From: Balneolaceae bacterium
Lineage (GTDB): Bacteria; Bacteroidota; Rhodothermia; Balneolales; Balneolaceae
Length of the DNA stretch: 64,000 bases
Direction of reading: 5' to 3'
NCBI GenBank assembly: GCA_017795005.1
Contig: CP051242.1
Span: 186,001 to 250,000, forward strand
The position numbers were made by a program, and so were the translations under genes. Every line of letters begins with the position of its first letter. Within the stretch, counting starts at the first letter, position 1. The notes below the pieces were generated by a model. That model saw only the letters and a program-made list of their open reading frames with translations, made no database searches and had not been told where the DNA came from. Positions 27,169 through 34,619 of this stretch are shown here, piece after piece.

Positions 27169-28278
27169 ATGGCCATCAATAAAGAACAGATAAAAACGGC
27201 ACTTGCTCACGTTCTTCATCCTACCGAAAAACTGGATCTCATTTCCCTGGATATGATCCAGGATCTCATTGTCCAGGATAAATACATTTCTTTTACCTTG
27301 GAAATGCCCGAGCAAAATGAACCGCTTGCTATTGATTTAAAAGAAAAAGCGACGGGTGCCATCCACAAGTTTATTGATAAGGATGCGGTTGTGGATATTC
27401 AGGTTGGAATTAATGTTTCCAAACGCAAGAAAGCGCCGGAACCTGCACAACATTCTCCGACACAGAATCAGGTTCTTCCGGGAGTAAAACATATTATAGC
27501 AGTTGCTTCAGGAAAAGGGGGGGTTGGGAAATCTACCGTTGCTGTTAATATTGCGGCTGCTCTTGCCAGAACCGGAGCTAAAGTGGGACTGATGGATACC
27601 GATGTGTACGGTCCCAGTATTCCCACTATGTTCGATTTATTTGAACGACCAAATATCACAACACAAAAGAAGTTGATACCGCTTGAAAAGTACGGCATCA
27701 AGATGGTGAGTATGGGATTTTTAGTGGATGTAAATCAAGCCATGGTTTGGCGCGGACCGATGGCGACCAGTGCCATTAAACAATTTATGACCGATGTGGA
27801 GTGGGGAGAATTGGATTATATGGTACTGGACCTTCCTCCCGGAACCGGAGACATCCAGCTTACTATTGTTCAAACGGTTCCTTTAAGTGGGGCGGTCATC
27901 GTTTCCACTCCCCAGACAGTCGCTCTTGATGACGTTCGTAAAGGCGTGGCTATGTTCCAGAAAGTAAAAGTTCCGGTTCTTGGTGTAATTGAAAATATGG
28001 CTTACTTCATACCTCCTGATATGCCCGATAAAAAGTATCACATTTTTGGAGAAGGAGGAGCTTCACGGTTAGCAGAAGAGTTAGCTGTTCCGGTTCTTGG
28101 GGAAATTCCTTTACAGCAACCCATCCGTGAAGCGGGGGATAACGGAAAGCCTATCGTAATAGCTGATGAAAAATCAAAATCCGCTACTTCATTTATTGAA
28201 GCGACAAATAATATGATTCAGCAACTTGCATTAAGAGGGAAAGATACGGCACCAAAAGTTGAGATTAACTTTCGTTAA
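27169..28278 (+). CDS. mrp: Mrp/NBP35-family Fe-S cluster carrier ATPase with N-terminal MIP18 (DUF59) domain
   Basis: P-loop ATPase that helps load Fe-S clusters onto apoproteins. Residues 1-85 form the DUF59/MIP18 domain. The deviant Walker A GKGGVGKST starts near residue 120, followed by DTDVYGPSIPTMF and the switch DLPPGTGD. Unlike classical Mrp/ApbC, the loop after IENMAYF reads IPPDMPDKKYHIFGEGG with no CxxC, so the usual bridging-cluster cysteines are absent. Several Bacteroidota proteins share that loop type, from general knowledge. The CDS also has a G7 tract at the P-loop codons. The nearby upstream flavin reductase gene may be co-transcribed. Confidence 0.9.
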   Translation: MAINKEQIKTALAHVLHPTEKLDLISLDMIQDLIVQDKYISFTLEMPEQNEPLAIDLKEKATGAIHKFIDKDAVVDIQVGINVSKRKKAPEPAQHSPTQNQVLPGVKHIIAVASGKGGVGKSTVAVNIAAALARTGAKVGLMDTDVYGPSIPTMFDLFERPNITTQKKLIPLEKYGIKMVSMGFLVDVNQAMVWRGPMATSAIKQFMTDVEWGELDYMVLDLPPGTGDIQLTIVQTVPLSGAVIVSTPQTVALDDVRKGVAMFQKVKVPVLGVIENMAYFIPPDMPDKKYHIFGEGGASRLAEELAVPVLGEIPLQQPIREAGDNGKPIVIADEKSKSATSFIEATNNMIQQLALRGKDTAPKVEINFR

Positions 28279-28317
28279 TTGTTAATCGTTATTTGTTTGG
28301 TGGAGTACGATTAACAA
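28279..28317. repeat. 11-bp inverted repeat after mrp
   Basis: TTGTTAATCGT (28279-28289) and ACGATTAACAA (28307-28317) are perfect complements around a 17-nt loop, beginning directly after the mrp stop. There is no T-tract, so it may be a terminator-like hairpin or a dispersed TTAA-rich repeat. Its style resembles the repeat at 28825-28871. Confidence 0.55.
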
Positions 28318-28383
28318 AACCTTCTTCACACTTCTTTCATATTACTCCATTAGCTTTCAGTAAATAAAGTTAATAGAGGTTTT

Positions 28384-28839
28384 ATGAACATTGCAGAGCA
28401 TTTTGACAGAATAGATGAAGCTATAACAGCCTGGATGGCCCGTTATGGCTTGGTTATTATGAGAGTTGGATTGGGAATTATCTTTCTGTGGTTCGGAGCC
28501 CTGAAATTCTTTCCTGGATTAAGTCCGGCAGAAGAATTGGTTCGAAATACCGTTTATTTCGTTGACCCCGATCTGTTTATACCTGTCTTAGCTTTCTGGG
28601 AGGTGTTAATTGGTATTGGTCTTATTGCTGGTAAATTCATGCGGATTACATTGCTTTTGCTTTTTCTTCAGATGCCGGGAACAGCTCTTCCTATTCTGAT
28701 TATTCCGGATGTAGTATGGACTTCATTTCCATTCGGACTTACTCTTGAAGGCCAATACATCATTAAGAATCTGGTTCTTGTAAGCGCAGGACTTGTACTT
28801 GGGGCAACTGTTCGTGGTGGGAAGTTGGTTAATAGTTAA
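28384..28839 (+). CDS. DoxX-like / DUF417-type small integral membrane protein
   Basis: A 151-residue protein with four hydrophobic segments. The opening [33 protein letters not shown] is the DoxX-like signature (arginine in the first helix, then F-x-G-x-K-F), and [14 protein letters not shown] follows. This broad family has been linked to quinone or thiosulfate oxidation and to membrane stress, but the function of this copy is unknown. It stands alone between two inverted repeats, convergent with gdhA. Confidence 0.75.
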   Translation: MNIAEHFDRIDEAITAWMARYGLVIMRVGLGIIFLWFGALKFFPGLSPAEELVRNTVYFVDPDLFIPVLAFWEVLIGIGLIAGKFMRITLLLLFLQMPGTALPILIIPDVVWTSFPFGLTLEGQYIIKNLVLVSAGLVLGATVRGGKLVNS

Positions 28840-28871
28840 CAGTTATTGGTTGTGTTTCCACTATTAACCAA
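28825..28871. terminator. Hairpin between DoxX-like gene and gdhA (bidirectional terminator or repeat)
   Basis: TTGGTTAATAGT (28825-28836) and ACTATTAACCAA (28860-28871) form a perfect 12-bp stem with a 23-nt loop containing GTTAACAGTTATTGGTTG. The left arm overlaps the last codons before the DoxX-like stop. No T-run is present. It sits between convergent genes, as a bidirectional terminator would, but may equally be a repeat of the family seen at 28279. Confidence 0.5.
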
Positions 28872-28887
28872 TAAGCACTAACGAACA

Positions 28888-30294
28888 TCAAGGGAATATT
28901 CCCATTTGCTCGTACATCGTTCCGATTTTATTGATGGCATTAATAAATGCGGCCGTTCTTAAATCGTCTAATTTATGCTCTGAACGAATTTCGGTTATTT
29001 GTTGATAGGCTGTAATCATAGTTTCTTCCAGTCCCGAGTCAACCAGGTCTGCTTCTTCAGCTCCGTGGGTAAGTTTTTTAAGTGTTTCTTCGGAGTAACT
29101 TTTGCCATTAATACTTTCGAGTTCTTTAACAATACGCATCAGGCTTTCTTCATCGAATCTCTTGTTCATTCGGCCATATCTCACATGTTGGATATCTTTC
29201 AACCATTCGAAATAAGAAACTACAACACCTCCGGCATTCAAGTAAGAATCGGGAATAATAAGAGCTCCGCGATCCTTTAACATTTCATGAGCATCTGCTG
29301 TAGTAGGACCATTGGCGGCTTCCGCTATAATTTTTGCTTTTACACCATTCGCATTGTCACCTGTAATCTGGCTTTCAAGTGCAGCAGGAATAATAATGTC
29401 ACATTCCTGAGTAAAAATATCCTTATTTGATGGTAGTTCTTTACTGTTTCCAAATCCGATTATACTACCCGTCTCTTTTCTATAATCCATCAATGCCTGA
29501 AGGTCCATTCCATTTGGATCATAGATGGCGCCTTCTAATTCAGAAACACCTACCATTTTAGCGCCGGCTTCTGTCATATACTTAGATGCATGGTACCCAA
29601 CATTCCCGAGACCCTGTACAACAAAGGTTTTACCCTCAACCCCAGTGCTTAATCCGAGAGCATCCATATCTTTTTTAACACTGCATGCTTCTCTAATACC
29701 AAAATATACTCCTCGACCCGTTGCTTCGGTTCTTCCCCGGATACCACCTTGCTGTATCGGCTTTCCGGTTACACACGCTTCTGCATTAAGATCGTCTTTC
29801 ATTTGACGGTAAGTATCCAGAATCCAACCCATCTCTCTGGCGCCGGTACCGTAATCCGGTGCTGGTACATCAACACCGGGACCAATAAATCCTTTTTTCA
29901 CTAACTCGAAAGTATACCTTCGAGTTATTCTCTCAAGCTCACTCACCGAGTAACTTCTTGTACTGATTTTAACTCCACCTTTCGCACCACCAAAAGGAAC
30001 GTCAACAATCGCACATTTATAAGACATCAAAGCAGCCAACGCCATAGTCTCATCTTCATCCACTTTATGGCTGTATCTGATTCCACCCTTAGTAGGCATT
30101 TTATGGTGGCTATGCTCCACTCTCCAACCTTCAATTACTTCAACTGAGCCGTCATCTCTTCTCAGCGGAAAAGAAACATGGTAAACTGTATTACACTTTT
30201 TAATCTGGTTTAAAACCCCTTTATCAAATCGGGTATATTTAGCAGCTTTATCGAAGTTTTTATTTACCTGCTCGAAAAAATTGTAGGTGGACAT
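28888..30294 (-). CDS. gdhA: Glu/Leu/Phe/Val dehydrogenase (glutamate dehydrogenase)
   Basis: Interconverts glutamate with 2-oxoglutarate and ammonium using NAD(P). The substrate pocket is conserved: MPTKGGIRYS, LMSYKCAIVDVPFGGAKGGV (catalytic Lys in SYKC), and PGVDVPAPDYGTGAREM. The Rossmann domain has VVQGLGNVGYHA, and IIAEAANGPTT and YLNAGGVVVSYFEW complete the signature. At 468 residues it belongs to the hexameric family. Cofactor preference cannot be read with confidence. Confidence 0.93.
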   Translation of the reverse strand: MSTYNFFEQVNKNFDKAAKYTRFDKGVLNQIKKCNTVYHVSFPLRRDDGSVEVIEGWRVEHSHHKMPTKGGIRYSHKVDEDETMALAALMSYKCAIVDVPFGGAKGGVKISTRSYSVSELERITRRYTFELVKKGFIGPGVDVPAPDYGTGAREMGWILDTYRQMKDDLNAEACVTGKPIQQGGIRGRTEATGRGVYFGIREACSVKKDMDALGLSTGVEGKTFVVQGLGNVGYHASKYMTEAGAKMVGVSELEGAIYDPNGMDLQALMDYRKETGSIIGFGNSKELPSNKDIFTQECDIIIPAALESQITGDNANGVKAKIIAEAANGPTTADAHEMLKDRGALIIPDSYLNAGGVVVSYFEWLKDIQHVRYGRMNKRFDEESLMRIVKELESINGKSYSEETLKKLTHGAEEADLVDSGLEETMITAYQQITEIRSEHKLDDLRTAAFINAINKIGTMYEQMGIFP

Positions 30295-30358
30295 AAATAA
30301 ATTTTATTAGTCTGATTTTAAAGGCATTCAAAGGTCGTGGTAATCTTATTCAGAAACA

Positions 30359-30380
30359 ATAAAAAAGCGCTTTTTTTATT
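30359..30380 (-). terminator. A/T-rich palindromic terminator at the end of gene 30376-31113
   Basis: AAAAAAGCGCTTTTTT is a perfect palindrome (30361-30376) extended by matching A/T bases. It overlaps the stop codon of the minus-strand membrane protein gene and could end transcription before gdhA. The stem is weak apart from the GCGC core. Confidence 0.4.
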
Positions 30381-31113
30381 CATTAATTGGAAGGGCAACA
30401 TGTAAGTGATCTGCGGTACCAACGTGTCTGATAATTTGAAGTCCCATCGCCCTTAATGACCATTCGAGTGTTTTATTTCTGAATTCTGAATGTCCGATAG
30501 TACGAAGATCAATAGCATGAACAAAGCCATCTTTTTGTTCATAATGGAGTGACCTTTCTAATGGAGTTAGTCCCCACGATATATAGTCTTCTTCGGTTCT
30601 TTTGATGTCTGTGATTACCAGATCCTTTTCGGCTAACGTTGCTGTTGCAACCGAAACTCTCAAAATTGGATGTAATGAACGATACACTTGCCGGATATCA
30701 TCTGATTTTGCATTTACACTGGACAAATACATTAAACCATAAATACAGAAACCGCCTACTAGCGCAGCTACTCCTCCGAGCCCGAATTGTGCTAATAACT
30801 TTTTATTCTTTACTTTTCGGAAAAGAAAAAGCACATAGATTCCGAGTAGAGACGTACTGGCAATGATTCCCCCCACTAAAGCTGCCCATCCATTCCAGTC
30901 CTGTACAAGATTTAAATAGACAGAAGTCCGGATCAGAATAAAGAAGGGTACAATTCCTAAAGCAATAATCAATAGAAGAGTGACGCAAATTTTAAGAATT
31001 CTACGTTTGATAGAAAGCTTTTTAACTTTTTCCGTTCTGGTAGAATCTTCAAAACCCTTTTCGGGATTAAGATTTAATAGCCAGTCTATATCTTTTTGAG
31101 AAACTTTTTCCAT
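30376..31113 (-). CDS. Membrane protein of unknown function, four to five helices in the middle
   Basis: Not recognised. The cytoplasmic N-terminus includes WLLNLNPEKGFEDSTRTEKVKKLSIKRRILK. Hydrophobic stretches follow (VTLLLIIALGIVPFFILI, WAALVGGIIASTSLLGIYVLFLF, FGLGGVAALVGGFCIYGLMYLSS). The last 90 residues are soluble and contain VSVATATLAEKDLVITDIKRTEEDY and HLHVALPINE. The ending GTADHLHVALP resembles the HxHxA/V ending of some peptidase M15/D,D-carboxypeptidase-like domains, with Asp/His nearby. If that is right, it could be a membrane-tethered peptidoglycan-interacting protein; this is a weak inference. Confidence 0.6.
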   Translation of the reverse strand: MEKVSQKDIDWLLNLNPEKGFEDSTRTEKVKKLSIKRRILKICVTLLLIIALGIVPFFILIRTSVYLNLVQDWNGWAALVGGIIASTSLLGIYVLFLFRKVKNKKLLAQFGLGGVAALVGGFCIYGLMYLSSVNAKSDDIRQVYRSLHPILRVSVATATLAEKDLVITDIKRTEEDYISWGLTPLERSLHYEQKDGFVHAIDLRTIGHSEFRNKTLEWSLRAMGLQIIRHVGTADHLHVALPINE

Positions 31114-31164
31114 GACCGCTTACACGTTTTGTTTTTCGGTCAAGTTTCGCTGGTAAATTACTAT

Positions 31165-31563
31165 TTATGAATGCCTGGTTGATCTACGGATTAAAAAAGG
31201 AAAGCTCTGAAGCATTACAATTAATATGAACACCATAGGAATAGCGTGATATGGATTCAGATAAATTATTTCGCCCAGACCAATAAGATTATAGGCGAAT
31301 AAAAGTCCTGAGATAGCTAGCGTAAAACCATATGACCAGTGTGCTCTTATCCAAAGCGCCCAGGATGCAATCAAACACAAAAGCCCGGTTATAAAACCTG
31401 CAGACAACTTAAATACTGGAATTTCTTCATTATAAAACTCGAAAATGCCTTCATTCCATAACCCGGAATTCAAATTCCATAGATTTTTTCCAATCAGGTA
31501 AACACCTGCCAGTATCAGAAATACTTGTAAGAATAATTGTATTTGACGGTCTTTCTTTTTCAT
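31165..31563 (-). CDS. Small integral membrane protein, four helices
   Basis: Not recognised. A 132-residue protein with four hydrophobic helices (IQLFLQVFLILAGVYLIG; FKLSAGFITGLLCLIASWALWI; YGFTLAISGLLFAYNLIG; IPMVFILIVMLQSFPFLI) and a basic C-terminus (RRSTRHS). The loops are short. It is likely an inner-membrane protein; no catalytic motif is seen. It is separated from its neighbours by 50-70 nt. Confidence 0.55.
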   Translation of the reverse strand: MKKKDRQIQLFLQVFLILAGVYLIGKNLWNLNSGLWNEGIFEFYNEEIPVFKLSAGFITGLLCLIASWALWIRAHWSYGFTLAISGLLFAYNLIGLGEIIYLNPYHAIPMVFILIVMLQSFPFLIRRSTRHS

Positions 31564-31633
31564 TAAACAATCACATGGTAAAACTTATTATCATTGTGAT
31601 TGCTTATACCAATTTCACTCTATTTGTTCCCAA

Positions 31634-31894
31634 TTATTCGGATTCAAATACAGTTTCATTCTCGGTACGGAAAACATTAAAGGTGAATAGAATAATAAAT
31701 GAACTGATCAGCGCGTAAAAACCTGACCCAATCAAATTTAATACTGTAGAAATTAAACCTCCTGCCAGAGCGCCAACCATGGCAACCCCAATACTTGGGA
31801 TCATTTTTATTCCTCTTTCCTGTAAAACCAGATGACTTAGTAAACCTACAAAAGCTCCCAAGCCAAGGTATCCTAATATCATTAAGAAAGTCAT
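31634..31894 (-). CDS. Small glycine-rich membrane protein, GlsB/YeaQ-like
   Basis: An 86-residue protein with three hydrophobic helices. GYLGLGAFVGLLSHLVLQERGIKMIPSIGVAMVGALAGGLI resembles the GlsB/YeaQ/YmgE (transglycosylase-associated) pattern G-x-x-A/V-G-x-L..G..G....I..G..GA..GG. The ATG shares its A with the stop of the next gene, so the two are translationally coupled. It may be a stress-membrane protein. Confidence is modest because the family is short and low in information. Confidence 0.5.
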   Translation of the reverse strand: MTFLMILGYLGLGAFVGLLSHLVLQERGIKMIPSIGVAMVGALAGGLISTVLNLIGSGFYALISSFIILFTFNVFRTENETVFESE

Positions 31895-32196
31895 TACTTA
31901 CTCCTTCTAACTTCATTTAATTCATTGATGTATTCGCTCGAATTTGACACTTCTGCATTAATATTAACCCTTCCTATGATATTCATTGAAAATATTATTG
32001 TTAATGTAGCAAACCCAATTTGAAACATCCCGCCATTGATGGATAGCATTTCAAAAACCAGAAAACTTATAAGAGATCCAATTATCCCCAGGGCTGTATT
32101 AGTCTTCAGTGGGAATATATTTTTCTCAAATAGAATACTTGTCATAATCCCAACTAAAGATCCGACTATTATGGTGTCAAGAATTGCGTAAAACAT
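31894..32196 (-). CDS. Small membrane protein coupled to the GlsB-like gene
   Basis: A 100-residue protein: MFYAILDTIIVGSLVGIMTSILFEKNIFPLKTNTALGIIGSLISFLVF is built like its downstream neighbour (helix, short charged loop, G-rich helix), suggesting a divergent paralogue. The C-terminal 25 residues are polar (NAEVSNSSEYINELNEVRRSK). Stop and start of the pair overlap by one nucleotide at 31894. Function unknown; the pair may form a hetero-oligomer. Confidence 0.5.
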   Translation of the reverse strand: MFYAILDTIIVGSLVGIMTSILFEKNIFPLKTNTALGIIGSLISFLVFEMLSINGGMFQIGFATLTIIFSMNIIGRVNINAEVSNSSEYINELNEVRRSK

Positions 32197-32332
32197 AGTT
32201 TATTTAATCGTTTTTACCCTTTTTAGCTAATTCTGGTATTACTGTTCCGGATTTTAATTACCAAAGAAATCTCTTCAAAAATCTTTTTATTACTATTCCC
32301 TTCTTTTTTAAAATATATGTATAATATATGTT

Positions 32333-33421
32333 ATGAATCAGGAGCTTCCCATAAAGAAGATTATCCATGTGGATATGGATGCCTTCTTCGCTGCAGTTGA
32401 GCAGCGGGATAATCCTGAGTTACGGGGAAAGCCTGTTATTGTGGGAGGCAAGCCCGGTGGACGCGGTGTCGTTTCTACCTGTAGTTATGAAGCCCGTAAG
32501 TTCGGGGTACATTCAGCAATGCCTACTAACGGGGCGTACCGACTTTGTCCCCACGGTATTTTTGTAAAGGCCAATTTTGAAGCGTATAAAGAAGCCTCAA
32601 CCATTATCCGTGAAATCTTTTTTGAGTACACCGATTTAGTGGAGCCTTTATCTATGGATGAAGCTTTTCTGGATGTAACTGAAAATCATAAAGGAAATCC
32701 TTCCGCCACATTAATTGCCCAGGAAATCCGGGCTCGTATTTTTGAAGAAACCCAGCTTACTGCTTCAGCAGGAGTAGCTCCTAATAAGTTTCTGGCAAAG
32801 GTAGCTTCAGATTATGATAAACCGGACGGACTTACCGTTATTACTCCTGATCAAATGGAAGCATTTCTGGAAGAATTGGATATCAAAAAGTTTTTTGGTG
32901 TTGGAAAAGCTACTCAAAAGAAAATGCATGCACTTGGAATTAAAACCGGAGCTGATTTAAAGAAATGGACAGAAATCGATTTAGTTAAAGCATTCGGAAA
33001 ATCGGGCAGACATTATTATAAAATTGTTCGAGGTATTGATAACCGGGAAGTAAAACCACATCGTACCCGAAAATCATATGGTAAAGAACGTACATTTTCC
33101 GAAGACGTAAATGATCTGGATTGGGTTAACACTTTTCTTGACGAGCTAGCTACAAGCATTTCAGAAGGAATGCAGAAAATTCCTACTGCCGGAAAAACCA
33201 TCACACTAAAAGTCAGATATAAAAATTTTGATACGATTACGCGAAGTCAATCTTTGACTCATTACACCAATAAAAAAGAAGAAATCTCCACCATTGCCCG
33301 TCAGCTTTTAGAACAAACCGAAGCAGCCACACGCGAAATTCGTTTACTGGGAATATCTCTTTCTAACCTGAATTTAATTGAAAAGGAATATTGGGAGCAG
33401 TTGGAGTTGGGGATTAAGTGA
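32333..33421 (+). CDS. dinB: DNA polymerase IV (Y-family)
   Basis: Translesion polymerase. Catalytic Asp14 lies in HVDMDAFFAAVEQRDNP and the metal pair in PLSMDEAFLDVT. Other motifs are VVSTCSYEARKFGV, the helix-hairpin-helix region FFGVGKATQKKMHALGIKTGADL, and the little-finger domain (KSYGKERTFSEDV). Its 362 residues match the family. The ATG follows an A/T-rich leader containing TATAAT (32319-32324). No LexA box was recognised. The stop is 3 nt from the left repeat of the four-helix-bundle cassette. Confidence 0.95.
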   Translation: MNQELPIKKIIHVDMDAFFAAVEQRDNPELRGKPVIVGGKPGGRGVVSTCSYEARKFGVHSAMPTNGAYRLCPHGIFVKANFEAYKEASTIIREIFFEYTDLVEPLSMDEAFLDVTENHKGNPSATLIAQEIRARIFEETQLTASAGVAPNKFLAKVASDYDKPDGLTVITPDQMEAFLEELDIKKFFGVGKATQKKMHALGIKTGADLKKWTEIDLVKAFGKSGRHYYKIVRGIDNREVKPHRTRKSYGKERTFSEDVNDLDWVNTFLDELATSISEGMQKIPTAGKTITLKVRYKNFDTITRSQSLTHYTNKKEEISTIARQLLEQTEAATREIRLLGISLSNLNLIEKEYWEQLELGIK

Positions 33422-33424
33422 TAT

Positions 33425-33954
33425 AGTGAGAGGTGAGAGGTGATGGTTATTTTCTGACTATTCTTCTTCTTTGATCTGAAATCATACTTTGAAGCAGCTT
33501 TATAATAGAAGTGAGCATTTTGATTCGCGTATTTGCTATTTCAGTACTTAAGACGTGCCGACTTTTAAAATACCAATCACGTGCTTCTCTAGCAGATCCT
33601 AAGGAGTATTCATAAAACTTTGCTTTTTCTTTTTTTGAAATTCTTGAGTATCCCTCAATAATATTTGCACTTATCGATCCTACAGATCTATAAAGTTGGT
33701 CCGCCAACGAAAATCTTTTCTGCTTCAATAATTTTTCAGTATCGACCCAGCATGCATCGGAAATAAACAATCCTAATCTATAGGCTTCCATTCTCCAGAC
33801 CACATCTTCTTTTAAATCTCTAGGAACTTGTTCTTCCCATTCTTTTAAGTTCATTTTTAAATATGCTTATTCACTTTACAGGTGTAAGACCTTCTGAAGA
33901 CAAATTCCTTACAAAAACTCCATCAACTCTCACCTCTCACCTCTCACCTCTCAC
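33425..33954. mobile_element. Candidate cassette: four-helix-bundle gene bracketed by inverted GTGAGAG repeats
   Basis: The left end has the heptamer GTGAGAG in 2.5 tandem copies (33426-33443, after an A). The right end has the reverse complement CTCTCAC in four tandem copies (33927-33954). Between them lie the 33447-33854 gene and an AT-rich stretch. The arms could pair as a long stem, resembling the folded ends of 23S rRNA intervening sequences, which carry the same protein family. No transposase lies inside. The mobility claim is inference; the inverted brackets are seen directly. Confidence 0.5.
33447..33854 (-). CDS. Four-helix-bundle protein (23S rRNA intervening-sequence / S23 type)
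   Basis: The 135-residue protein has the family pattern: WRMEAYRLGLFISDACW, then LADQLYRSVGSISANIIEGYSRISKKEKAKFYEYSLGSAREARDWYFKSRHV. The S-I/V-x-A-N-I-x-E-G-x-x-R core and the SAREAxxWY motif are hallmarks of the TIGR02436 / S23 group. The role is unknown; relatives are encoded inside 23S rRNA intervening sequences, and bAvd-like relatives act in diversity-generating retroelements. No reverse transcriptase is near here. It is bracketed by inverted heptamer repeats and lies between dinB and an ECF operon. Confidence 0.9.
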   Translation of the reverse strand: MNLKEWEEQVPRDLKEDVVWRMEAYRLGLFISDACWVDTEKLLKQKRFSLADQLYRSVGSISANIIEGYSRISKKEKAKFYEYSLGSAREARDWYFKSRHVLSTEIANTRIKMLTSIIKLLQSMISDQRRRIVRK

Positions 33955-34023
33955 TTTATCATTATATTTAAACCAATAAAACTATCTTCCCCACAAGCTC
34001 GTCATATACCTGAAACCATTTTT

Positions 34024-34029
34024 GGGGAG
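34024..34029 (+). promoter_or_regulatory. Shine-Dalgarno GGGGAG supporting the TTG start of the sigma factor
   Basis: GGGGAG lies 5 nt before the TTG at 34035 but 20 nt before the alternative ATG at 34050. Spacing favours the TTG start. Confidence 0.45.
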
Positions 34030-34034
34030 CCGAA

Positions 34035-34619
34035 TTGAAATACGAACATATGGAAGACGCACAACTTGTTCAGGATTTTTTAGGTGGAAATCACCAGGCC
34101 TTTAATGTGCTGATCAAGCGCTGGCAGGATAAAATTCATCACTTTGCATACCGGTATTTTGCAAGCAGTGATGACGCCGCTGAAATCACTCAGAAAACAT
34201 TCATCAAAGCGTATCAGAAAATGAATACGCTGGACGATGCATCTAAATTTGGTTCTTGGTTGTATCGAATTGCAAATAACCTTTGTCTGGATGAATTGAA
34301 AAGAGCCGGTAGAAAAAGAGCAACTTCATTAGAAGCGCTCAAAACTGCCCCTCAGACAGAAGTTGCCAGTTCAGCAGATGAAAAACTGGTGCGAAATGAA
34401 GCGCTGGTGTTGCTTCATAAAGCACTACTTCAGTTGCCTAATGATCAACGAATGGTAGTAATTATGAAAGAATATGAAGGATTAACGTTCAGAGAAATCT
34501 CTGAGGTTTTAGATGAATCCGAAAACACCGTTAAATCAAGAATGTATTACGGACTCCGAACGCTTAAAAAGACGTTCGATTCCTGGAATATCAACCAAGA
34601 GGTATTTAATTATGACTAG
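34035..34619 (+). CDS. ECF RNA polymerase sigma factor (sigma-70 family)
   Basis: Region 2 is DFLGGNHQAFNVLIKRWQDKIHHFAYRYFASSDDAAEITQKTFIKAYQKM (helices with the DDAAEIxQ-F recognition block), followed by FGSWLYRIANNLCLDELK. Region 4 is LPNDQRMVVIMKEYEGLTFREISEVLDESENTVKSRMYYGLRTLKK with its helix-turn-helix. At 194 residues, this is a standard ECF factor. The TTG start has a spaced GGGGAG; ATG at 34050 is the alternative. The gene overlaps the downstream membrane protein by 8 nt, as a cognate anti-sigma usually does. Confidence 0.93.
   Translation: MKYEHMEDAQLVQDFLGGNHQAFNVLIKRWQDKIHHFAYRYFASSDDAAEITQKTFIKAYQKMNTLDDASKFGSWLYRIANNLCLDELKRAGRKRATSLEALKTAPQTEVASSADEKLVRNEALVLLHKALLQLPNDQRMVVIMKEYEGLTFREISEVLDESENTVKSRMYYGLRTLKKTFDSWNINQEVFNYD

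Noticed and set aside
33927-33954. Tandem heptamers CTCTCAC as a possible CRISPR array
   Set aside because: Repeats are seven nucleotides, contiguous without spacers, and are mirrored by inverted copies on the far side of the four-helix gene.
33425-33954. Diversity-generating retroelement around the four-helix-bundle (Avd-like) gene
   Set aside because: No reverse transcriptase, template or variable repeat was seen in the surrounding sequence.
34513-34611. 33-residue upstream extension of the anti-sigma factor
   Set aside because: It lies in the 3' part of the sigma gene in another frame; the ATG at 34612 overlapping the sigma stop is the natural coupled start.
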